The position numbers were made by a program, and so were the translations under genes. From the NCBI GenBank assembly GCA_019828545.1, contig JACVRA010000157.1, forward strand, positions 62,001-126,000: 64,000 bases of DNA, given 5' to 3'. Source of the DNA: Paracamarosporium sp. OC-R06-R3. Lineage: Eukaryota; Ascomycota; Dothideomycetes; Pleosporales; Didymosphaeriaceae. The notes beneath the pieces were generated by a model, which made no database searches, was not told the DNA's origin, and saw only the letters and a list, made by a program, of their open reading frames with translations. Numbering within the stretch: the stretch's first letter is position 1; every line of letters begins with the position of its first letter. This document shows, one piece after another, positions 32,066 through 42,715 of the stretch.

Positions 32066-33813
32066 ATGGACAACACATCTGATGGATACAGCTGGACTGA
32101 AGCTACAGGGACGTTGAAGGGAGGGATGAAATGCAAAGGTGTCGTATCTCGTGCACGCTACGTGACGAAGCGCAGCTACGATGTAATAGTCATCGGCGCT
32201 GGCTATGCAGGACTTGCTGCCGCCCGAGACCTGGCGACTAGCGGTAAGTCTAATAGTTGAAAAGGTAGACTAGTATACTGAATTCTTCTTAGGCCGCTCA
32301 GTACTCCTTCTTGAGGCACGCGACCGTGTTGGCGGTCGAACGTACACGGTCGAAGACGAAGATGGTGATATCTCAACAGTCGCATGGTTGTTAACATCAT
32401 CTAACGGCAAACAGGCTTCTTATTCGAGATGGGAGGCACTTGGGTAACGCATCATTTCGCCTATATGTTGAAGGAGATGGCCCGATATCAAATGGACCGG
32501 GATCTGATTATCACACATCATCCAGGCTATGAACATGATTATTATACAATCAACGTCCCTGGTTTGTCCACCCCTTATATTGCTTTACTTGCGTTTATGC
32601 CGCTCATTTGCTAATCTGCCTGTTCTAGGTGCCAGGCCTCGACATCTAAGTCATGAAGAAGCCGGCAAAATTACAGCACATGCATGGGATGTCTTCATCG
32701 ACATCGATGGAAATCTAGGCCGCGACATCTGTCCTTTGCCGCATGCGCAACTCAATAATATTAGGGTCGATCGCAAAGAAGTGGAGAGGATGGATAAGCT
32801 ATCCTGCAAAGACCGTCTGGACCAGATTCAGCACCTGCTAACCCCAGAAGAAAAGGGCATCCTGTCTGCCGTTCTTGTCCACATCTCAGGGGGTAATTTG
32901 GAGAATTCAAGCCTGTGGGATATGGTCCGGTCACAGTCACTCTTGGTCAACTCCTCGCTGAATTTTGGAGACATCTGGACCACGTACAAGCTTCGTCGAG
33001 GCCAATCCGCTCTAGCACGCGCAATGTTTGACGAGGCGGTTGATTTCAACCTCGAATACGCTTTCAACACCGAAGTAGCATCTATTGTCGAAGATACTAG
33101 CAGTAAGCAAGGTTCTATCACAGCCACCACGGCAAAGAGCGAATTGTTCATCGCACGCCGCGTCGTCTGCACTGTACCACTGAACGTTCTAAAGACCATC
33201 CACTTCAGCCCACCGCTGTCGCCCAAACGTCAGGAAGCCATTAAAATTGGTCATGTGAACTTTATGTCCAAAATCCATGCCGTCGTTGAAGGATCTGGAC
33301 TGACATCCTGGAGTGGCATGCGAACACCTGGCCACCTACTGTTTGGATACGGTGACGGTGTGACTCCTAAGGGTGATGCTCACTTAGTCGGCTTCGGTGC
33401 CGACGAGCGAGCCACCTTTGTTCCCGAGAAAGAACCACAAAAGGTTGTTTCCGCGTTTAACGCGCTGCATCCTATGAAGCTTAAAAAGACGGTAAGTTCA
33501 ATTCATCATCCGGCCTCGAATGAGAGAGCAGCCCTTGCTGAGTATTACATCCTAGGTTTTTCATAATTGGTGCACGGACCCGTACTCTCAAGGTGGTCCA
33601 GCATGGTGGCCTCCAGAGTTTATGAGCAAATACCAAGATGAGCTTCAGAGCCGTCACGGATGTGTCTTTTTCGCTTCTGGTGACTGGGCACATGGCTGGC
33701 GCGCATCGATTGACGGTGCCCTCGAACAAGGTTCTCTGAATGGTATACAAGTCTTGCGCGAGCTTCGTGAGGTTGACAAGGTCGTGAAAATGTTGAAGGC
33801 TTCCCGCATATAA
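32066..33813 (+). CDS. Flavin amine oxidase (MAO-N-like), putative PTS1 SRI
   Basis: Five exons: 32066-32243, 32293-32364, 32415-32561, 32629-33491 and 33556-33813, giving 505 aa. It opens like MAO-N (DGYSWTEATGTLKGG). The FAD site is YDVIVIGAGYAGLAAARDLA, followed by LLEARDRVGGRT and FLFEMGGTWVTHH after two splices. The oxidase core has RRVVCTVPLNVLKTIHFSPP, and the C-terminal FAD segment is FFASGDWAHGWRASIDGALE. MAO-N enzymes oxidise primary amines to imines, which hydrolyse to aldehydes, with release of H2O2 and ammonia. The family covalent-FAD cysteine is not obvious, as in MAO-N. The end KASRI is a variant PTS1. It is divergent from the transaminase. Confidence 0.9.
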
Positions 33814-34588
33814 TTCTCGACTTTGTCTTCTGTAGACTGATTCTGTTTTCTAGCCGTCTGTAAAAGGCACGCCCAATGCCATGTTCTAAATTGAATACTT
33901 GTTAACTTCATATTGGGATGCAATGTGTAAAATCTCCTTGTTTCTTTTCTTGAAATTGAATGTTATTGGCAGGCTTCGGCCGCTAGCATATACTTTAGGA
34001 CGGTATATACTTTATGAAGACGCACTATTTCGAACTTCCAAATCTCCCGTCTCGAAGGAATATCGTCGTCTAAGGAGTGATTCCTATACTTGAAGACGTA
34101 CCACGATACCCTTTTCCATAAAGATCTTTGCAATAGAAAGGCTATAAGCAAAGAACTAAGGTCGACGAATAGGATCGTTAGCTGTTCCAAAACAAAGATT
34201 TGGGGTCACCCAATCGCACCAACTGTATTTCCACAATTCGCAGTATTTCAGTATTGTGCAGCTCCTTTCATTCTCCGTGTGCAACAGAAACTTAAACAAC
34301 CGTGTTAGTAAGGACCGAGAAATCGACTCCTATAGTGTGAGAATACTGATAGCGCACAGGAATCTTTCTGGTCAACTATAGCCTTCCTATGCTAAGGATC
34401 TAAGAAATATCATAGATAAGATACGATCGAAACACGCGTCCTACAGACTTAGTTCCCACCCTTTCGTGTAGTGAGATCGGGGACGTTGATCTTCGAAAGT
34501 GCGCACAGTCCTCTATGAGATTTTGGTATGTTCTCTAAAATTTCCTATGAAGAATCAAGATTATATATATACACTAAAACTTATCAAT
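33814..34588. other. Intergenic, between convergent genes
   Basis: 775 bp, AT-rich, with short ORFs only. Nothing distinctive seen. Confidence 0.45.
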
Positions 34589-35422
34589 CTATGCACTGGC
34601 TCTTGCTTGTTTCACTCTTGTGTTAAGCTCTTGGTAAGTGCCCCCTAATTTCTGCATGCCGGATTGAAGTATAGCCAAGTCCGCACCACTCAATGACCAC
34701 GATGCTCCCAAGGTGAAGAACTTCTCCAGAAGGTCCTGTCTGGGCCCGATACCGCCAATCCCGATAGGCTTTCCGGCCTTCTTGCCCGCGGCAATGATCT
34801 TGGTGACTGCATCCTGGTACAGCGGGTTATCATATTGACCTGGAATCCCGAGATCCGTGCACAAATCGTTGGAGCCAATGAGAATGCCATCCACGCCAGG
34901 AACGGCCAGAAATTCCTCCACGAGGTCGACTGCGGCCGGCGTCTCTATCATCGGGATCAACATGGTTTCACGGTTCAATAGCTCATTCTGCTTGAGGGTC
35001 GACACTTTCTGAAAATTGAGAGTGGGCTGGTTGTTGGTGCATCCACGGTCGCCAAGAGGAGCGTATTTTGCTGCGCGCACGAGACTCTCGACCTCTGCGA
35101 CTGTGTCGACGTGCGGAATAACGATGGCTGCTGCACCCGCGTCCAGAATGCGGCTGACGTGCCCAGGCCATTTCGAGGGTGCACGCACGATCGGTGAGAC
35201 GCCGGTGTAGGTGCATGCCAGAATGAGCTGCGCAACGCTGTGTAGGTCTTGTGTTGAGTGCTCCATATCGATGAACACGCCGTCGATTTTTGCCATCTTG
35301 CATAGCATCGCAATTTCGTTGCTCATCACCAATTTGGCTGACATGACACAACATACTTCGCCGGCGAGGATCCGGGTGCGAAACGGATTCGAAATGCTTA
35401 GGACTGTATCTTGGGCAGTCAT
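34589..35422 (-). CDS. HpcH/HpaI-family class II aldolase
   Basis: One exon, 277 aa, from the ATG at 35422. TIM-barrel marks of the family are visible: GVFIDMEHSTQDLHSVAQ (with the catalytic His), IVIPHVDTVAEVESLVRAAK, YAPLGDRGCTN (the substrate Arg), MLIPMIETPAAVDLVEEF (the metal Glu) and VDGILIGSNDLCTDLG (the metal Asp). These metal-dependent enzymes cleave 4-hydroxy-2-oxo acids to pyruvate and an aldehyde, typically late in aromatic or sugar-acid breakdown. No targeting signal is present (ends ARASA). Upstream lie two CGG/CCG inverted pairs and a 12 bp palindrome, listed separately. Confidence 0.88.
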   Translation of the reverse strand: MTAQDTVLSISNPFRTRILAGEVCCVMSAKLVMSNEIAMLCKMAKIDGVFIDMEHSTQDLHSVAQLILACTYTGVSPIVRAPSKWPGHVSRILDAGAAAIVIPHVDTVAEVESLVRAAKYAPLGDRGCTNNQPTLNFQKVSTLKQNELLNRETMLIPMIETPAAVDLVEEFLAVPGVDGILIGSNDLCTDLGIPGQYDNPLYQDAVTKIIAAGKKAGKPIGIGGIGPRQDLLEKFFTLGASWSLSGADLAILQSGMQKLGGTYQELNTRVKQARASA

Positions 35423-35542
35423 GATTGCTGTGCGGTTGGAGATTTGAACAATGTAGTCAAGTGTTGTTGGGTAATGCTGACTGATTCTGAGTGGACTTCG
35501 TGCCTGGCATCTTGTTACATATGTAGCCGTAGCCTAAACCAG

Positions 35543-35554
35543 ACTTCGCGAAGT
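35543..35554. promoter_or_regulatory. Perfect 12 bp palindrome ACTTCGCGAAGT
   Basis: Self-complementary over 12 bases, about 121 bp upstream of the aldolase ATG. It lies 11 bp from the CGG-N7-CCG pair. A protein dimer site is plausible; the binder is unknown. Confidence 0.5.
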
Positions 35555-35565
35555 TCCATTTCTAT

Positions 35566-35578
35566 CGGAGGACGTCCG
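35566..35578. promoter_or_regulatory. CGG-N7-CCG inverted pair, candidate Zn2Cys6 site
   Basis: Reads CGGAGGACGTCCG, with an inner GGACGTCC palindrome, about 145 bp upstream of the aldolase ATG. Zn2Cys6 dimers bind inverted CGG triplets at a set spacing, and three such proteins are encoded nearby. Confidence 0.5.
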
Positions 35579-35639
35579 AAGTAATATGAGGTATGGACAC
35601 TGAGGTAGTTCACCACTAGGCTTGCGTCATTTTTCGCGT

Positions 35640-35649
35640 CGGACATCCG
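35640..35649. promoter_or_regulatory. CGG-N4-CCG inverted pair, candidate Zn2Cys6 site
   Basis: Reads CGGACATCCG, followed at once by CCGACGG. It is a second inverted pair about 220 bp upstream of the aldolase ATG, with a different spacing from the first. Confidence 0.4.
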
Positions 35650-36278
35650 CCGACGGTAGCTGATTCCTTCGGACGCGCTAACCCGATCTTCGGACCATAT
35701 GACCTTCTAGCAACAGTGGTGTTTCGACATCCCTGTGGAGATATTTAGTAATTAAGCATACATGGTAAATGTGGTCAGCATGATAACAAGCGCTTTGGCG
35801 TAACTGCATCCTGGTTTAGGCCTACTTTCAGTCGATACCTACGATCATGCTGTCGGTGTCCCCATATATCATCCCGACGCTTAAAAACATCTTTGAGCAT
35901 CTCTTATTTGGGAGGTTTCTCATGTTAGATTTGTGACTGGGTGTGAAATGTTAAATTTGGATATCCAAATACGGCACAGCATCCGCTAGCAAAAGCGCAT
36001 TGAAGTAGAGCATCCAACAACAAACCTAGTACCTAATACAGTCAACTGAACATTGATTGAAACCTATTGGAAATGCTTTTCATCCGTCGGGGGTGGTACA
36101 AGAAAGCATGGACGCGATAAAGTCCTCGTGTGTCAATGCGCTATTGAATGACAGAAGTAGATTCTTGCTCACAAACAATAACCAATACACTTAAAGGCTA
36201 TGTTCTGATTTTGTATTACCCGATACACGTACCAGAGGCGCGACTGAGCTCACGTCAGACCTCCCTCGTCTCTTATTT

Positions 36279-37561
36279 TCAGAAGAAGGCAATCGCATTG
36301 GGAGGGCTCGCAACCCCGCCGGGAATCTATGCACCAAGTTAGTTGACCGACTCGAGGAGCTACACTGCTTAGGTGGCGTACATCAAGGGGTTCGCTCGAG
36401 AGGAAAAACGTATATCTTCCCAGCTTTTGACAAGTCGCACTCAGTTGTTCCAGATCAAATAATTCTCCAATAGGCATTCCCCATCCTGCAAGTAGCCACT
36501 CATGCAAGTGCCATTGCAGCGCCGTGCAAGGCCAGACTTCAAAAGACCTCGTATCACCTGCAACAGCGGCAAACTTGGTGTCCCATAAAAATGCAAGAAG
36601 GTTTTTCGAAGGCACCAAACCTATATTCTTCGGTTTCTCCTTTCGGTACAATTCGTCAAGCTCGTTTCTTCTGTCGGCCGACATAGTTTCGTACTGACGA
36701 ATGTATCCGCTGCGTACAAATAGTATGTCACCAATGCGGAAGTCGGATGGACTAAGCCCTTGAGACCGGGCAGCGGCCATGAGCGAATCAAATGAGATAC
36801 CATATGCGGAGAAGGCATCAATTTCAATATCTCTTTGCTCTTTTGACCACCGATACCAATCAATCAAGACACCCCTGCCTGCAACTCCTTTCCTCGCCAT
36901 GTCTGAGTTTTGTGTCAATATTGAAAGTGTATATAAAATTCAGATCCAGTTGAACTTACTTTGTATTCCATTGATATCAGAAGTTAGGAATTCCTCTGCA
37001 GTATGGCCCATAAAATAGAGCTGTGGAGACTTATTGGGAAATGGTCACATTTGCGAGAATCCGGATAATCTGACCTTTTCTTCTTGATAACCATAGTGCC
37101 TAGTTCCGTCCCATTGTGAGCTGATTTGCGTGTTGAAGCTCACCTTAAGACAGCCATCAGTTCACGCATTTGCTTCTAGAAGCCCCGATTGCCACTACTT
37201 ACCTCTTCGTCATGCGCAATCTTGGCAGGCGCCTTGTTGATCAACTTTACGTCAGTGAATTTCCTTGCAAACCGAGGTTTCGATGGCCCTTGCATGGACC
37301 AGCTGATATCGTCAGCATCTACGTCAATCTTGAATTTCTGCTCTTGTGGTTCTTCCGACCTCAATACCACGTGACTTACTTTAAAGAGACGCGTATCCCA
37401 GTCTGTATCTCTTCCCCTGCTGCACGCTTGACTACCTCAGCGGTAAGATGGTTGAGTGTGCCAAGCTGATCATGCTCGCCCCATAGTCCCCAGGCATTCC
37501 CACGAGGACCGCTCTTATCCACAGGGAGCTGATCAAAGTCGACGTATTGATTCAACGCCAT
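36279..37561 (-). CDS. Cyclase-family (PF04199-type) metal-dependent hydrolase
   Basis: Six exons: 37561-37380, 37302-37203, 37143-37075, 37020-36960, 36902-36382 and 36326-36279, giving 326 aa. The fungal family pattern is rebuilt exon by exon: DQLPVDKSGPRGNAWGLWGE, then EIQTGIRVSLNWSMQG, VSFNTQISSQWDGTRHYGYQ, LYFMGHTAEEF, AGRGVLIDWYRW, FVRSGYIRQYE, WHLHEWLLAGWGMPIGELFD, and the end GGVASPPNAIAFF. The second exon needs an acceptor 15 bp inside a longer open frame; only that choice keeps frame and family match. Members resemble kynurenine formamidase and open cyclic or N-acyl substrates. The true substrate is unknown. It is divergent from MFS transporter 1 (430 bp apart). Confidence 0.82.
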
Positions 37562-37991
37562 ACTGGATGCGATTGATAGAAGTGCGTAAATGGTGCGTAA
37601 ATGGTGCGTAAGTGGTGTGAGTGAAGGTTCAAGATATTTGAGGAACAAAAGCCAAATTTACGTGGGATTCAGTCGAGCTACGCCTGATATGTGTAGTTGG
37701 GCTAGTCTCACAGTGTCACGTAACCTTCGGGGTAGCCATGTCGGCGATTTTCCGATCGCCTAGGTGTTGGGCTAATTGGCATTACGGACAGTCTCCGATG
37801 AGACCCACCATCCCCACACAAGTTTAACCCCCGCGTTTCCCCAGGAAACTGATATCCATAATAGACCATGGGCTGGTTTATAAAGACCTTATAAGCGGAA
37901 GCGAAGAGATACCCAACTATTGAGTACCTCTCTGACCCCTTACGCTTACCTCACGGCAAGCCTTTTCTTATCTCGTTCCAAGTCTCAAGAC
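37562..37991. promoter_or_regulatory. Divergent promoter region, cyclase / MFS transporter 1
   Basis: 430 bp. A direct repeat GTGCGTAAATGGTGCGTAAATGGTGCGTAAGTGG lies just upstream of the cyclase ATG (about 37580-37616, read in three steps). CTTATAAGCGG near 37889 is TATA-like for the transporter. Confidence 0.45.
37580..37616. repeat. Three tandem copies of a 12 bp unit
   Basis: GTGCGTAAATG, GTGCGTAAATG and GTGCGTAAGTG units stand head to tail, 19-55 bp upstream of the cyclase ATG. They may be a regulatory repeat or slippage in the 5' UTR. Confidence 0.6.
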
Positions 37992-39770
37992 ATGTCGGTC
38001 AAGGACTTAGACATGAAAGGTGAGGGTATACTTCGGGAAACCATTGAGGAGCACCCCGAGTATGCCAGCCTGTCGCCTGAGGAAGCTGAGATCATGCGAT
38101 CTTTCGAGGGTGAGCGAAGCAGGAAAGTCGTACACAAAGTAAGTATAGTGGAGTTTTGCGTTTGCTACAATCGGAGTCTTTATCATGGTAACTAATTTGA
38201 GTAGATCGACCGTCGGCTCGTCACAGTCATGGCAGTGTTGTATTTGTTGTCGCACATCGATCGCGCGAACATCGGAAATGCATCTATCGCAGGCATGCCG
38301 AAGGACCTCAACCTTACAGGCAATCGATACAACGTAGCCTCTACTATCTTCTTCGTGCCTTACATTATTTTCGGTACGCTCTGCATTCAAAATCTGATTT
38401 ATGTCTTCAACTCGGCTAAAGCAACCCAGAAATACCTTCCAATATGGTCTTGAAGCGCGTAAAACCGAATATACGGCTATCCTTCCTCATAATTAGCTGG
38501 GGAACCATTATGACTTGTATGGGCGCGGTACAGAACTATCAAGGTCTTTTGGCTTGTCGATTTATGCTTGGATTAGCAGAAGTAAGTCTGACACTCCCCT
38601 GGCGTGCGAACATGTCCCATTGAAGAGGATTGCAGCTAACTCACAACAGGCAGGGTTTTTCCCTGGTGCTGTATTCATTGTCAGTAGCTGGTACATTCGT
38701 ACAGAATTGCAACAGCGACTTGCTTTGTTCTATACCGCATCAGCTTTTTCTGGCGCTTTTAGCGGTCTCCTTGCCTACGGCATAGTTAATCTAGATGGTG
38801 TGCGCGGCATTGCCGCCTGGCGCTGGATCTTCCTTCTCGAAGGGGCTGTCACAGTCGCAGTAGGCTTGGTCATGCCTTTCATCATCCTTGAATCCCCGGA
38901 GAAAGCTAGCTGGTTAACCGCAGAGGAAAAGAAATTCATCGATATCTGACTACGTCTCGCGGGTGTTAGAAGTACGACGGAAGAAGGTGATAAGTTCTCT
39001 TGGAAGCTGCTGTTCCAAACTCTCGTCGACTGGAAGGTTAATTTGGGCATCATCATGGGTTGGGCAAACGCGGCGCCATCATCAGCCTTCAAGTTCACAC
39101 TTCCCAAAATCCTCACAGAATTGGGATTTACGGCAGCAAGAGCCCAACTCTTGACGATCCCACCTTACGTTGCTGGCGGCATTTCGTCCTGGCTTGTGGG
39201 ACGCACGGCCGATCGCTTCGCTTGGAGGTTCCCATTCATCGTCGGACCGATGAGTCTTCTGGTTGTAGGATTGGCAATCTTGTTCAGTTTTTCCAGCAAC
39301 ATCGCTGGTCACATTCCGGCCATGTACTTCGCTGTCGTGCTGGCACAAATAGGCATTTACCCTATCTTGCCGGGTGTGTCCGCTTGGACGGGTAACAATT
39401 TGGCCCCCTCTTGGAAGCGTTCCATTGGACTTGCTTGGATGCTCGCGGCCGGTAACTTTGGAAGTGAGTTCCTTTCGAGCTGCATTATGTTTACGTTACC
39501 CATGGGACTATAGGGGCTGATTCTCTTGTAGGTTTAATTGGAACGAACATCTTTCTTACCCAGGAGGCACCGGTTTATACAACCGGGTACGCGACTTCCC
39601 TTTCTATCGTGGTGTTGGCAATGGTGGCTGCAATTCTTAATGAGTTCCTCCTATGGCGAACCAACAAGTCGAGGGCCAAGGTGTCAGAAGATGAGGTCAG
39701 AGCTCAATTTACCCAGGCGCAGCTCGATGCTCAAGGTGATAAGAGTAAACTATATCGTTATACTCTTTAA
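37992..39770 (+). pseudogene. MFS transporter 1 (DAL5/allantoate-permease type) interrupted by in-frame TGA CTA
   Basis: Five exons: 37992-38138, 38205-38373, 38430-38581, 38650-39463 and 39532-39770, 507 codons including the stop, with one internal TGA at 38947-38949 (codon 256). Helix and loop marks of the anion:cation symporter branch are all present: LLSHIDRANIGNASIAGMP, MTCMGAVQNYQGLLACRFML, LGLAEAGFFPGAVFIVSSWY, GIAAWRWIFLLEGAVTVAVG, and after the stop MGWANAAPSSAFKFTLPKIL, ending GDKSKLYRYTL. The frame is unchanged on both sides of the TGA and nothing else is broken. Truncation would leave six helices. The stop is followed by CTA, the known strong readthrough context (UGA CUA). It is either a young nonsense mutation (CGA to TGA, since an Arg fits there) or programmed readthrough. 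Substrates of this branch are organic acids, allantoate or vitamins. Confidence 0.8.
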
Positions 39771-40065
39771 TCGTCGAAGCTTGTATCAGGTAACACGTAT
39801 GGCGATTGGAGGTTGTTTTTGGAAGTCGAGTTTATGGTACATAGTGAGGGAAGGAAAGCGATTGTAGGGCTGTGCTATAGAAGATTATGTCAAAGGCGAA
39901 TCGTAATGTTTCAAAACCAAGAAAAAGTGCTATTGTCACTTGATTCTAGTCAGGCTGTTCAATGGTGTGTTGTGTATGAATTGAAGTCAAAAGCACAATC
40001 CTTGCGACCACAGGCATACTAGGGATCTTAGCACACTAAATTCCCTATGGTAACTTATGAGAGAT
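39771..40065. other. Intergenic, between convergent genes
   Basis: 295 bp of 3' flanks. No coding signal. Confidence 0.45.
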
Positions 40066-42404
40066 TCATTTGCTCGAATCAAGTGTATTGAGAATGTCAA
40101 AGTTCAGATCCAGGTCGCCATAGGCATACTCGTCCAAGCCCATTTCCATGTTCCAGACTGACTCATCGGTAAGAAAGGCTTGATAGAGACCATCACCACT
40201 GTAATCTGTCGCGTTATATACGAGATTGTGCGATTGATAAACGTCCTGCCAGTCAGAGTAACCTTGATCGTTCATATGTGGGCCCATTTCTATGGGTTGC
40301 AATGAAGAATTGTGCTGTGCACCTATAATTCCTGCATCATTTGACTGATCCCGACTGGAATTCTCGGGAGGAATAAGTTGCGTGGCGGTCAGAAGCGTGG
40401 TTGTTGGTGAGGCTGCATCTGTAGTCTGATCTTGCCGAGGGCCTTGTATTTTGCGGTATGCGATTCTGTAAAGGGCCGAGAATAAAGTAACGTATCGTCT
40501 CGATTCGGGCAGTTTCTCTGCAACTTGTCCTAGGGTACCTTCACACATTGCCAATGTCGTAAGTACCTGCTGAGGGTTGGGCAACATTACCACAGAGATA
40601 CAGAACATTATGGAAAGACCAGCTGTGAACAATGTCTGGAAATAACTTCGCGTATACGTGATAATATTCTCGTGGAACAGTTTGGTAAACAGTGTAATGA
40701 CGCCGATGCCAGACTGGAGGCACATTTCCAAGAGATCTCGGGGAGGTACCCCGTGACGTTTCGGAACCAGATCAATGGCTCGACGTAGAAGTTGAAGTTT
40801 CTCCCTACAAAGAAGAAAATCGTACCAGCTTTGGTTTTCGTACAGAGTTCTAGCGTCCTCAAAATTTGGCGCCGACATACGCCAGTTTTCAAGTTGTTGG
40901 AGTAGAGTGAACAGCCGTTCATATATTTTGCCAGTCATAGAAAGGCCTTGCTGCAGGTCGATTACACCGGTCTCAAGCTTGAGTGACGGGGAAAGGCCCG
41001 AGTGAATCTGCGATGAAATTTGTCTTAGCCGTATGCAAAAGAGAAAGACCGACATTTCATTTGGTTCTGTGGCTGTGTGGTTGGCCTTGATAGTATCAAG
41101 GGATGGAAATAAATCTCGAGCGGCAAGAACATCTTCGTCATCGCCGTTAACAGGGAAGTCGATTTTGATCTCCCTATCGGAAATCGTGAAGGGACGGTTC
41201 AAAATGCTAGAGCTGTACCTGTCGATCACATAACACTGCCAGAAAACCCGTCGCTTGAGCTGTTCTTGCAGAGGATCGATAGGCCAACGCGGTGGGCGGT
41301 GCAACCCAAGTTCAATGCACATTCGCATACTGAGCTGGATTATGTCCCAGATGGAGGTTCCTTCATGAATCGTCAGTGCTCCAGAATCTTTAAAACGATT
41401 GAGATGTTCCATACCGATATGATGGTATATTCCAAATCGACTTATGAGTAACAAGTCTTGGATTGCACTCAACCCTCTCGAGAGGAAGTTGGCATTGAAA
41501 CTTTGCATAGCAGCAATATAATAACCAAAAGGGTGCAGTGGGTAAAGGCCCCTTCTATACAACGGAACTGAACCTATGGCGAGAATCATAAAACTCCGAA
41601 ACAGATCATGCGGCTCACGTTCTATAGGCTCGTTTTCTGGCGCGAACACGCGCGAAAATAGCATCGCAATGTCGGAACGCAAGAGGAAGGGATTCTGCAC
41701 ATGAGCTCCCTGTAGACTAAGTGTGAGAGGGCATGTTAGTGCGCCTGTTCAATGTATTTAGGATGACTGTTTTTGGAAGTCGTACTATTTATCGAATATC
41801 AGCCGAGCATCCCGCTCGGTAGGAAGTCCATGTGCTCTGATTGTGGTCTCAGGGGCATCCTGTCTGGTATCCAAATTCTGTAGCAAACCTGAATGTATTT
41901 CTGTCCACTGTGTATCTGTGAAGAGAGATCTCAGAAAGCTTCTCAGTCAGTATCTAATCTCTTGGTCGTGACAAAATGAGACAAACCTCAAGCCGCCTGC
42001 TTGCAAAATATTCGTTGGGGTCGTGGTGAGATGGGTTGTGTTCGTCAAAGACCTAGGACTTGAATCGACAGTTTGTGCAGTCTGACTTTCGGTTGCGGAA
42101 CCTAAAGAATCGACCAAGCCCGCTTTCTGCTCGAGTTCGTGAATGTATCTGTGCAGTGAATGAGCGGACGACGCGGGTCGTTTCCAGGTTATATACTGCC
42201 GAGTCAACCCCCCGTGCCCATCCGGATGCAACACAAAACAGTCGTTTCCCGCTCTTTGACAAGGGAAGCACTTCGGTCGCTCACTATCACACTGGCAGGT
42301 GTCGTTAGCGTGATTTCTAGCACAGAGGGCGCGTAATTGACTACCTTGATTTTACGCTGGTGGCATGATTGACATGCTGGTAATTGAGGCAATACAGACA
42401 TCAT
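40066..42404 (-). CDS. Zn2Cys6 transcription factor 2
   Basis: Four exons: 42404-42345, 42291-41987, 41938-41786 and 41716-40066, giving 722 aa. The zinc cluster runs from CQSCHQRKIK to CDSERPKCFPCQRAGNDC (C-x2-C-x6-C-x6-C-x2-C-x6-C) and is cut by a 53 bp intron exactly before the third Cys. FTDTQWTEIHSGLLQNLDTR and HVQNPFLLRSDIAMLFSRVF come before the fungal_trans regulatory domain, marked by IQLSMRMCIELGLHRPP and RRVFWQCYVIDRYSSSILNR. The C-terminus is acidic and Tyr/Asp-rich, as in activation domains. It sits between the two MFS transporters and probably controls one or both. The third exon uses a 48 bp intron with a CTGAC branch. Confidence 0.86.
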
Positions 42405-42715
42405 CGCGAAAAAGTCGAGCGATGATTACGGTGGAAGGAAATTCCATGGAAATCGGTTAGCTTTGTACGCTTGAATGAAATCTGCAGCTACTAGGTAGTT
42501 CAGTGACTAGCACCGTTTAGGTGCACATGCAACAACATACACGTGAGATACAGGATTTTCGAGCATATGGACATAATAACTAGCCAAGGTTGGTTAATTT
42601 GGTTAGAAGAAGCTATGCTATGCTATGTACCCTCTCCGGTACTCGTCGACCACAAATACAACTCGAATTTGTCCTCATATATGGGCGGACAATCACTGAC
42701 GGCCACATTCCTCGC
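42405..42715. other. Intergenic, C6 regulator 2 promoter side
   Basis: 311 bp. It contains an imperfect GCTATGCTATGCTATGTAC pentamer run near 42611-42629. No coding signal. Confidence 0.45.

Larger units (their letters stand above)
35423..36278. other. Intergenic, upstream of the aldolase and 3' of the cyclase gene
   Basis: 856 bp without a coding signal. The part next to the aldolase (35540-35650) is rich in CGG/CCG half-sites. Confidence 0.5.

Noticed and set aside
38913..38969. Possible 57 bp intron that would remove the TGA in MFS transporter 1
   Set aside because: The joined codon becomes TG+A, a new stop, and the removed stretch is the conserved loop of the family.
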